A stretch of 24,089 bases of DNA from a virus. The position numbers were made by a program, and so were the translations under genes. The stretch spans positions 1-24,089 of IMG/VR virus record IMGVR_UViG_3300025305_001329. The stretch is one strand, 5' to 3'. Under the pieces are notes generated by a model. It saw only the letters and a list, made by a program, of their open reading frames with translations, did not search any database and was not told the DNA's origin. Shown here one piece after another: positions 1 through 5,069 of the stretch. Every line of letters begins with the position of its first letter. The stretch's first letter is position 1.

Positions 1-61
1 GGGGGAATTTTCGTTTTTTGTCCTACTACGATACCCACTCAGATTTTTGTAATAAATTATC
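1..61. other. Left-edge non-coding stretch
   Basis: Only 61 bases follow the ferredoxin stop codon before the window ends. I see no convincing hairpin with a T-tract on either strand and no complete gene. In T7-like genomes the region beyond TerL and the last small genes leads to the terminal repeat, so this could be the approach to the genome end. Nothing in these bases proves it. Confidence 0.4.
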
Positions 62-388
62 TTAAAGACCAGCGTTTTTACGCTGAGGATTGTGGAATAA
101 CGAGGTTTTTTCTGTCAGGTCAGCTAATGCTGGAAATTCCTGATCAGTGTGGAGTTTTGTTGCTTTTATTAACAGTTCTTCTTCAGTTTCCCTATGGTCT
201 TCATCTGGAATACAACAGTCTACAGGGCATACCTCTTGGCAAGCTTCTTCTCCATGAAAACCTACACACTCTGTACAGAGGTCTGCGTCTATTTCATAGA
301 AATCTTCACCTTCAGAGATGGCTTCATTAGGACACTCTGGTTCACATACACCACAGTTGATACATTCATCAGTAATAAGAGTAGACAT
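62..388 (-). CDS. Alvin-type 2[4Fe-4S] ferredoxin (YfhL-like)
   Basis: This 108-residue protein should be a small soluble electron carrier with two [4Fe-4S] clusters. Cys9, Cys12, Cys15 and Cys19 form the first CxxCxxCxxxC motif, with Pro20 after it. The second set is Cys38, Cys41, Cys50 and Cys54 followed by Pro55. The eight-residue gap between Cys41 and Cys50 is the insertion typical of Allochromatium (Alvin) and YfhL ferredoxins, which have unusually low potentials. Cys58 and Cys59 are extra. The acidic segment ETEEEL after the clusters also fits this family, but about 25 further C-terminal residues are unlike the classic members. ATG is preceded by AAGGA. The start lies three bases after the stop of the cyclic-nucleotide-binding gene, so the two are probably co-translated. 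The family call is firm; the electron partner is unknown. It differs from the plant-type [2Fe-2S] PetF ferredoxins of cyanophages. Confidence 0.93.
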   Translation of the reverse strand: MSTLITDECINCGVCEPECPNEAISEGEDFYEIDADLCTECVGFHGEEACQEVCPVDCCIPDEDHRETEEELLIKATKLHTDQEFPALADLTEKTSLFHNPQRKNAGL

Positions 389-391
389 TAA

Positions 392-751
392 TTATTCCTT
401 ACTACCAGTAAACTTTTCGATTAACTCAAGGGTTCCTCTCAGTTTACTGGAGAGTGCTCTCAGTATAGGTACGAGAGCTTTAGGGTTGTTCTTCATAAAC
501 CTAACAGCATCTTCTTCTTTGAGGACTCGAAGGACCACACGATCACTAACAGCTTTACAGGTAGCAGTTCGTGGTGTCCTTTCGAGCCAACCAATCTCTC
601 CAAAGACTTCATTTTCTTTAAGAGTAGCAAGATAGCCGTATCCAGCCTTACTGACTTCTACTTCACCTTCATCAATGATGTAAGCTTCAAAACTAAGTTC
701 TCCTTCTTTAAGGATTACCTGGTCTTTCTTGAAGTAGACAGTCTTGCTCAT
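392..751 (-). CDS. Stand-alone cyclic-nucleotide-binding domain protein
   Basis: The 119 residues form one cyclic-nucleotide-binding (CNB, CRP/PKA-type) beta-roll and little else. Early beta strands contain the typical ILKEGE and YIIDEGEVEV segments. The phosphate-binding cassette is intact: FGEIG at residues 50-54 and PRTAT at 60-64, so Glu52 and Arg61, which contact ribose and phosphate in known CNB domains, are both present. Residues about 85-117 should form the C-terminal helices. There is no helix-turn-helix domain, kinase, channel or other effector (CRP is about 210 residues), so it is not a CRP-type transcription factor. ATG directly abuts the TAA of the 31-residue gene upstream, with no clear Shine-Dalgarno, suggesting translational coupling. 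The ferredoxin gene follows immediately. The ligand (cAMP, cGMP, cCMP or cUMP) cannot be told from sequence; a sensor or a ligand-sequestering role is inference. Confidence 0.9.
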   Translation of the reverse strand: MSKTVYFKKDQVILKEGELSFEAYIIDEGEVEVSKAGYGYLATLKENEVFGEIGWLERTPRTATCKAVSDRVVLRVLKEEDAVRFMKNNPKALVPILRALSSKLRGTLELIEKFTGSKE

Positions 752-847
752 TTAATACGTTCTAAGCTTAACCGGCTTCTGTTTTGGTTTTTTCCTTCTT
801 ACCTTAGCTTTAGGCTTAGGATTAGGATAACCTTTCAATTTAGGCAT
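752..847 (-). CDS. Very small Lys/Pro-rich basic protein
   Basis: This open frame encodes 31 residues, beginning MPKLKGYPNPKPKAK and ending KLRTY, with 13 Lys or Arg and five Pro. AGAGGAC about nine bases before the ATG is a usable ribosome binding site. The start follows the stop of the 64-residue gene by three bases, and the TAA touches the ATG of the cyclic-nucleotide-binding gene, so it fills exactly a gap in the operon. The charge suggests nucleic-acid or ribosome contact, but I recognise no family. At this length a leader peptide that couples translation of the next gene is also possible. Confidence 0.65.
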   Translation of the reverse strand: MPKLKGYPNPKPKAKVRRKKPKQKPVKLRTY

Positions 848-850
848 ATT

Positions 851-1045
851 CTATAGTCCTCTATGGTCACGGATTTCTCCCTTTCGGGAATCATAAGGGA
901 ATCGAGTGGAAACTTTATGTACTCCCTTGTTTTTTACTGTCATTGAACTTGTATCTTTTGGCGAAGGTACAAGATTACGTTTCCCAAGGCTCGAATTGAA
1001 GCCCCTGGAAGCGATGTCTCCGCTTATTTTTTTCGCGTCTCTCAT
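851..1045 (-). CDS. Small basic hypothetical protein
   Basis: The 64-residue product begins MRDAKKISGDIASRG and is rich in Lys, Arg and Ser, with no membrane segment and no motif I know. The ATG has an excellent AAGGAG at a spacing of about eight bases, which is the best support that it is real. Its first 71 bases overlap the end of the ArfA-like frame upstream in a different reading frame, an overlap larger than usual even for this phage. No function can be assigned. Confidence 0.7.
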   Translation of the reverse strand: MRDAKKISGDIASRGFNSSLGKRNLVPSPKDTSSMTVKNKGVHKVSTRFPYDSRKGEIRDHRGL

Positions 1046-1169
1046 TTTGTAGCTCCTTGGATTTATGGTTACGTTCTACTTTCCTAGTCCTGAAACGTTT
1101 GTCTCTGAACATCTTTGCTATCACTTGGTTCTCGATCTCATACTTAGCTTTCTTGTCTATTATTCTCAC
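975..1169 (-). CDS. Possible ArfA-like ribosome-rescue protein
   Basis: With a GTG start at 1169 the product is 64 residues and strongly basic. The segment NQVIAKMFRDKRFRTRKVER resembles the core of E. coli ArfA (NAIEALLHDPLFRQRVEKN), and a Lys/Arg-rich tail follows, as in ArfA. ArfA recruits RF2 to ribosomes stalled at the end of non-stop mRNA. I prefer the GTG because AAGGA sits about eight bases upstream and the start overlaps the previous stop as GTGA. An ATG at 1196 in the same frame, giving 73 residues, has no good Shine-Dalgarno. The 3' end overlaps the next gene by 71 bases. The likeness comes from memory over a short stretch, and a generic basic protein remains possible. Confidence 0.5.
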   Translation of the reverse strand: MRIIDKKAKYEIENQVIAKMFRDKRFRTRKVERNHKSKELQNERREKNKRRHRFQGLQFEPWET

Positions 1170-1372
1170 ATTATTGTCCTTTTTAAAGGGACACATCCTA
1201 GATTAAAATAAGGAGGAATAGGACGTTTTTCTTCTTCAGCTTTCTTAAAGAATTCTGTATGTTTCTCAATACACGATTGGTGACTTGGAAACGTAGCTAT
1301 TACTTCTCCATGTTGAACTTGAATAGGAGTGGTTGTAAGGTTTAAGTGTATTACGATAAGTAGCCAGATCAT
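1166..1372 (-). CDS. Small exported protein with two cysteines
   Basis: The 68-residue product opens with a short hydrophobic run (residues 2-12), likely a signal or membrane anchor. A small domain with Cys34 and Cys60 follows, which could form a disulfide in the periplasm. The region PIPPYFNLGCVPL near the C terminus recalls small proteins next to terminase in other podoviruses, but I know no function for them. It starts two bases after the TerL stop codon; AAGG within the end of terL is a possible ribosome binding site. Its TGA overlaps the GTG of the ArfA-like gene, so the two are coupled. Membrane or envelope location is inferred from the N terminus only. Confidence 0.7.
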   Translation of the reverse strand: MIWLLIVIHLNLTTTPIQVQHGEVIATFPSHQSCIEKHTEFFKKAEEEKRPIPPYFNLGCVPLKRTIM

Positions 1373-1374
1373 TC

Positions 1375-3036
1375 CTAGACCTTAACCCATACATTCTCAT
1401 CTTCGTGACTCACTTCAGCAGTGTTCATAAATGATTTTATATTTTCCTCTAGTTCTTCTACTCTACGGTCATTATAGGCGATAGCTTCATCAGCAGCCAT
1501 CTGTTCTACCCAGTAGTTAACTCCCATAGCGAGAACATCTATTCTATCGTCATACTGGAGTGAACCTTTATCTCTGGTAAGACGAGTCATTTGATAAAAT
1601 AATTGTCTACGAGGTTCTTCTTTATTCTCCTCGTAGTCTCTTTCAGCTTCAGTTAAACTTATAATCAACCTATGTTGATTCATTATAGGCTCTAAAACAT
1701 CTATAATTCTTGCTTCTTTCTGCTTAGAATGTTTAATTTCCTCTACATGACACTGGTGAAACTGGTTTAATACAGGTTTGAACAGCTCTGTATACATACC
1801 ATCACCAAAATTAGCCTCTATTTCTATTACATTTACCTTATGAGCTTGTGCTATTAGGGCTAATTTACGTAATGTAGGCTTATCGTAGCCACCTTTCAGT
1901 CCACCTATAGCTAATACGAAGATTCTACCATTTAATATCTTGGTAACAACGTATCCTGTCTCATCAAGACCTCTACCAGCAGGATCTATGTGCATCGCAG
2001 CACCAGTATACTCGTAATAATCTGTAGAAACCTCGAAAGGCTTATAGAAATAGTCTCCTGCGAGGCCAACCGCAGGTAAATCCATGAGTTCATCACGCGC
2101 CCATTGGACTCTACCAGGAGATTTTTCAGTATTTAAAGGGATTACAAGTAAATCTCTAAGCTTAAGTGGGTATCTCTGGTCATCTTCACCGGAAGTATCC
2201 AGCATAAACTGTAAGGCAAACCCTGATTTACCATAAGATGCTTCTCTTTCTACTAAATCTAGGTCATCGAACCTGAAAGGGTCTGTAGGCTGTCCTACGG
2301 TCTTTTCTAATGTAGAGATGAACGGAGCTAGCTTAGTCCCATAAAACGTCTTTAAACGGCTCTCAGGCATCCTGGCTGGCCATATACGACACTTATAACC
2401 TCTAGTCTGGAGATTAGTGTAGAGACTCTCTTCAACTTGAGGTGTCCCTAAGTAAACTATGCGTCCCACTTTTGGCATTACTACAGCATCGAACTCTTTA
2501 ACTACTTCTCCTAACTTATCTCTCATTACCTGAGTAAGAGCATTACTTAGAACTTCAACATCATCAGCAACAATAATATGAGCACGAGAACCTACTATTT
2601 GACCTGTGATACCAACAGACTTAACAGAAGGAGCATGGGAAGCCCTAGAGGGAGCGACATCAAAAGCAACATTAGAACTTCTCTGATCCTCTCTCGCTCT
2701 GAGATGTTGGAGGATCGGCATCTCATGAATGATTCTTTTAGTAAACGTAGAAAAGTCATCAGACCTCTGTTTAGATGCGGATACTACAAGGAATTTGAGC
2801 TGTGGATCACACAGTAACTTCCATACAACAAAAGCAGAAGTAATCCAAGATTTACCGACTCCTCTAAAGGCCTGGATAATAAGTCTCTTAGGCCCACTTT
2901 GGAGATACTCAGCGATGTCGTATTGTATAGGAGTAGGATCAGGTAAAGCAAGATGCTTCCAAGCGAGATAGAGAAAATTACGGAAATCATCTTTAATTAA
3001 CTGAAGCTGACTCTTGTTTTGTTGGTGTTTCGTCAA
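1375..3036 (-). CDS. terL: Terminase large subunit (T7 gp19-like)
   Basis: This is the packaging motor ATPase and nuclease that drives DNA into the prohead and cuts concatemers. Of 553 residues, the Walker A motif AFRGVGKS is at 56-63, Walker B IIVADDVE at 154-161 and the coupling segment YLGTPQ ends at 200. The nuclease domain shows Asp351 in IDPAGRG, Glu407 in EANFGDGM and Asp497/Asp500 in YDDRID, all matching T7 gp19 (586 residues). The start is TTG. No ATG occurs before about residue 105, the TTG has GAGGAA upstream, and it gives an N terminus of the same length as T7 gp19 before the conserved DF..FL..W segment. The gene overlaps terS by 44 bases. A rare start may hold its level low, as fits a motor needed in few copies. 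Confidence 0.97.
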   Translation of the reverse strand: MTKHQQNKSQLQLIKDDFRNFLYLAWKHLALPDPTPIQYDIAEYLQSGPKRLIIQAFRGVGKSWITSAFVVWKLLCDPQLKFLVVSASKQRSDDFSTFTKRIIHEMPILQHLRAREDQRSSNVAFDVAPSRASHAPSVKSVGITGQIVGSRAHIIVADDVEVLSNALTQVMRDKLGEVVKEFDAVVMPKVGRIVYLGTPQVEESLYTNLQTRGYKCRIWPARMPESRLKTFYGTKLAPFISTLEKTVGQPTDPFRFDDLDLVEREASYGKSGFALQFMLDTSGEDDQRYPLKLRDLLVIPLNTEKSPGRVQWARDELMDLPAVGLAGDYFYKPFEVSTDYYEYTGAAMHIDPAGRGLDETGYVVTKILNGRIFVLAIGGLKGGYDKPTLRKLALIAQAHKVNVIEIEANFGDGMYTELFKPVLNQFHQCHVEEIKHSKQKEARIIDVLEPIMNQHRLIISLTEAERDYEENKEEPRRQLFYQMTRLTRDKGSLQYDDRIDVLAMGVNYWVEQMAADEAIAYNDRRVEELEENIKSFMNTAEVSHEDENVWVKV

Positions 3037-3229
3037 AAGGGAGTTCCTCGACTAGTGATTTTATATCCTCGTTATTAGTACCAAGGCACTCAATATTGTT
3101 GTCTCTGAGGAACTGCCTTGCCACATTGAGGTGTGCAGGGGTAGCCTCACCAGACTTAATGTTTTCAGCCAGAGTTCTCGCAAGTAATCCATGAAGTTCT
3201 CCTAAGTCATTTACTGTACCGTTACTCAT
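2993..3229 (-). CDS. terS: Terminase small subunit (T7 gp18-like)
   Basis: The 78-residue product lies directly before TerL, as gene 18 lies before 19 in T7. Its core GEATPAHLNVARQFLRDNNI at residues 27-46 is the conserved piece of T7-type small terminases, preceded by a helix LHGLLARTLAENI. Its role is to recognise phage DNA and regulate cutting by the large subunit. The ATG is preceded by GAGGT at good spacing. T7 gp18 is 89 residues, so the length fits. The last 44 bases overlap the TTG-started terL. Confidence 0.9.
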   Translation of the reverse strand: MSNGTVNDLGELHGLLARTLAENIKSGEATPAHLNVARQFLRDNNIECLGTNNEDIKSLVEELPFDETPTKQESASVN

Positions 3230-3231
3230 AA

Positions 3232-3471
3232 TTACCTCGTTGTTGAAAAACGTTTACTTTTAGATGCACTTCTTCCAGAAGATACACTCCGTTTTCTGAC
3301 AGAAACACTTCCTCTACTAATACCTAAACTTGTAGGTCCACCGCTAGAAGAAGGAGCACTACGCTGAATTGGAGGTGTAGATTCTTTACTTTCAGCAGTT
3401 TTTAACTTTGCTATATGAGGTGCTGCCCATCCTCTTATAATAGCCTTTGGGACACTACCTGAACCACACAT
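3232..3471 (-). CDS. Ser/Lys-rich small protein, unknown
   Basis: The 79-residue product starts MCGSGSVPKAI and becomes rich in Ser, Lys, Arg and Gly; its second half looks disordered. The ATG has AGGGGA six bases upstream. The MC start followed by a low-complexity basic tail recalls small podovirus virion proteins such as T7 gp6.7, but position (between the lipoprotein and TerS) and composition are the only support. The gene ends two bases before the terS ATG. Function unknown. Confidence 0.6.
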   Translation of the reverse strand: MCGSGSVPKAIIRGWAAPHIAKLKTAESKESTPPIQRSAPSSSGGPTSLGISRGSVSVRKRSVSSGRSASKSKRFSTTR

Positions 3472-3472
3472 A

Positions 3473-3808
3473 TCAATCCCCTGTTAGTCTTTCTATTTTA
3501 TCTTCTAGTTTATCAAGTACACCTTTTTCTCTTTCACATACTTCTTTGTATATATCATTATTTCTACTTACTACAGCTAAATCCTTAGAGACAACCTCAG
3601 GTGGATTACTTTCCATAAGCCACTTCTTAGTTTTCTCATTCAGTTTAACTTCATCATACCATAAGCATTCTTTAGAATAATAATCATCGTGATCGTAAAA
3701 GCCTATCGCAAAGTTAGCAGCAGGAGCTACTAATTCTGGAAGAATACTACATCCCATCGAGAACGTCAGGCATACCAACACGATCCCTAACTTTAGCCTT
3801 AGCTTCAT
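3473..3808 (-). CDS. Lipoprotein, possible outer-membrane spanin (Rz1-like)
   Basis: The 111-residue product begins with a basic n-region and hydrophobic core (MKLRLKLGIVLVCLTFSMGC). Cys20 is a likely lipidation site, although SMGC is not an ideal lipobox. A central stretch with ECLWYDEVKL and a second Cys in IYKEVC recalls small proteins found by podovirus lysis genes. The C terminus is a short charged helix. I take ATG at 3808 (GGAG ten bases upstream) rather than the TTG one codon earlier. It overlaps the preceding membrane-protein gene by 62 bases in another frame, an arrangement reminiscent of Rz/Rz1 pairs. An outer-membrane lysis role is inferred from lipobox and position; another phage lipoprotein is possible. 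Confidence 0.6.
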   Translation of the reverse strand: MKLRLKLGIVLVCLTFSMGCSILPELVAPAANFAIGFYDHDDYYSKECLWYDEVKLNEKTKKWLMESNPPEVVSKDLAVVSRNNDIYKEVCEREKGVLDKLEDKIERLTGD

Positions 3809-4025
3809 CAATTTCTTTCTCCACTTCTGCTTTAGCAGCCATCCCTTTAGGATGATTGATGTTATTAAAGATATTACCTGCTAACCAGTTAAACATAGGC
3901 CACATAGTTCCTAGTATCGGAACTTTCTGTACCCATCTATCAGGTAATGCTCCAGTCACAACTGTAAACATAAGAACAATTTCTCCTGCTATTTGAAACC
4001 ATCCTTGATTCATAAACATTTCCAT
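3747..4025 (-). CDS. Small membrane protein, holin or spanin-partner candidate
   Basis: The 92-residue product has two hydrophobic segments, about residues 10-28 and 36-54, then a charged helix (62-82, AAKAEVEKEIDEAKAKVRDR) likely to be a coiled coil. Two membrane passes with a charged tail suit a class II holin. The coiled coil and overlap with the lipoprotein gene would also suit an inner-membrane lysis partner. The ATG lies ten bases after AGGAG and overlaps the TAA of the zinc-ribbon gene. The inner membrane is the expected location; the function is inferred from topology and neighbours only. Confidence 0.6.
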   Translation of the reverse strand: MEMFMNQGWFQIAGEIVLMFTVVTGALPDRWVQKVPILGTMWPMFNWLAGNIFNNINHPKGMAAKAEVEKEIDEAKAKVRDRVGMPDVLDGM

Positions 4026-4252
4026 TAGTAATTTACTCCTATTTCATGTTTCTTTTGTTTGTGATCTTTATCTAATTTAACTATTGTTGTCTTACATTTA
4101 GGACAATAAAAATCTTTATACCATTTATAATCTGTCATACCTTGAGATACCTGTTGCATCTCTTCTGAACACTCTTCACATTTTATTGGCAAACGTATAT
4201 TCCGAATAAAATTCCAACTACAGCCATAAGCATCATTGATTTCCAACAACAT
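4025..4252 (-). CDS. Zinc-ribbon small protein
   Basis: The 75-residue product has Cys25-x2-Cys28 and Cys50-x2-Cys53 (CPKC), the four ligands of a zinc ribbon, plus a Lys-rich C terminus. Such folds bind nucleic acids or stabilise small proteins. The ATG follows the previous TAG directly without a visible Shine-Dalgarno, so translation is probably coupled. It sits inside the lysis-like cluster but shows no membrane segment. Its role is unknown. Confidence 0.65.
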   Translation of the reverse strand: MLLEINDAYGCSWNFIRNIRLPIKCEECSEEMQQVSQGMTDYKWYKDFYCPKCKTTIVKLDKDHKQKKHEIGVNY

Positions 4253-4549
4253 CTATTCAGCATATCCATCAGTTAATCTCCTTATATCAGTTATTAAAGA
4301 ACAAGGGATCATAGCAGTTCCCTTATAAGTTTTATTATCATCCTCCTTATTATAAGCTAATATAACATAGTCATCTTTATAACTTAAGAAAAAACCTATA
4401 GTATCATAGTGTACTTCTTTAACCTGAAGTGTATCCATTGTAACTTCATCTGAATGATCTACAGCATCTTTCCAAGTAATAATAACAGGAGTATCTTTCT
4501 CAACCTTCTTAATTAGTAGAAGTAATGGAGTTAATTTCATTTGTTTCAT
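4253..4549 (-). CDS. Hypothetical small beta-rich protein
   Basis: The 98-residue product, starting MKQMKLTPLLLL, contains alternating beta-strand-like segments (PVIITWKDA, TIGFFLSYKDDYVILAYN, MIPCSLITDI). It recalls a family of small phage proteins with a W-D motif near the start and an IP..I..I ending, of unknown function. I place the start at ATG 4549 because it overlaps the upstream TGA as ATGA. The frame can also be extended to a TTG at 4570, which has AGGAG ten bases upstream. No catalytic motif is visible. Confidence 0.65.
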   Translation of the reverse strand: MKQMKLTPLLLLIKKVEKDTPVIITWKDAVDHSDEVTMDTLQVKEVHYDTIGFFLSYKDDYVILAYNKEDDNKTYKGTAMIPCSLITDIRRLTDGYAE

Positions 4550-4812
4550 TTTGTTGTTAAACCTAACCAAGCAGCAGCAGCTCCTAAAGCTGTAGCTATA
4601 GCAGTACCTATCCCTTGTACTGTCTTTATTTTTGTTTCTATTCTATCAACTCTGTTATGTACTCTACGAATAGTTCCTTCGTTATCTTCTATTTCCTTGT
4701 TGTAATGGTCAAGAAGTTCGTTAATACGTTTATGTCTTAAAGCTTCAATCTCTTCATGATTTTTAAATTTCTCTGTTATATGTTCTTTTAATGATTGTAT
4801 TTCTTCGGTCAT
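4546..4812 (-). CDS. Coiled-coil protein with C-terminal membrane segment
   Basis: The 88-residue product is a long charged helix, probably a coiled coil, to about residue 63. One hydrophobic segment (about 64-85, with GIGTAIATALGAAAAWLGL) follows near the C terminus. This architecture resembles XhlA-type hemolysin or holin-accessory proteins of phages and is a plausible part of the lysis module. The ATG abuts the TAA of the preceding gene and overlaps the next by ATGA. No sequence motif proves the role; a virion-associated membrane protein is an alternative. Confidence 0.6.
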   Translation of the reverse strand: MTEEIQSLKEHITEKFKNHEEIEALRHKRINELLDHYNKEIEDNEGTIRRVHNRVDRIETKIKTVQGIGTAIATALGAAAAWLGLTTK

Positions 4813-5067
4813 TTAGGGTCTCTGTGCTCTACGAGCTACTTTAGCATCATATATAGCTTGATCAAAGGCATTACCAGCTACTCCACCATGTACCTCTTTA
4901 ATATGATTCTCCATAGAGCGAGACATACCAAAATTAGCCATGTCCCTTTTCCAATTTCTCATAGGAGCATGAGTTGAGATTTCCGCTGCTTCATAAGCAT
5001 CTTGAGCATCTTCTTCCTCTTGTGTAAATGGCACTTTGCCATCTTGGGTCATATGGTGTCTAGCCAT
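4813..5067 (-). CDS. Hypothetical protein after the tail fibre genes
   Basis: The 84-residue hydrophilic product begins MARHHMTQDGKVPFTQEEE and ends KVARRAQRP. It looks largely helical, acidic in the first half and basic at the end, with no membrane segment. AAGGAG lies six bases before the ATG, one of the best ribosome binding sites in the window, suggesting strong translation. It lies two bases after the repeat-bearing fibre gene. A fibre chaperone would suit this place, but nothing in the sequence shows it. Confidence 0.65.
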   Translation of the reverse strand: MARHHMTQDGKVPFTQEEEDAQDAYEAAEISTHAPMRNWKRDMANFGMSRSMENHIKEVHGGVAGNAFDQAIYDAKVARRAQRP

Positions 5068-5069
5068 TC

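Noticed and set aside
318-635. Plus-strand open frame of 105 residues
   Set aside because: It is opposite to the ferredoxin and CNB genes, both of which have clear family motifs. Its sequence is Ser/Arg-rich without motif.
1170-1196. ATG at 1196 as start of the ArfA-like gene
   Set aside because: It lacks a good Shine-Dalgarno; the GTG at 1169 has AAGGA and a stop/start overlap. N-terminal data could reverse this.
2784-2990. Minus-strand hydrophobic frame inside terL
   Set aside because: It lies wholly within the Walker A region of TerL in another frame; the Leu/Ser-rich content is what a frame shift of this stretch gives.
4550-4570. TTG at 4570 as start of the small beta-rich gene
   Set aside because: ATG at 4549 overlaps the upstream stop as ATGA, the pattern used elsewhere here. 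The TTG has AGGAG upstream, so it is not fully excluded.
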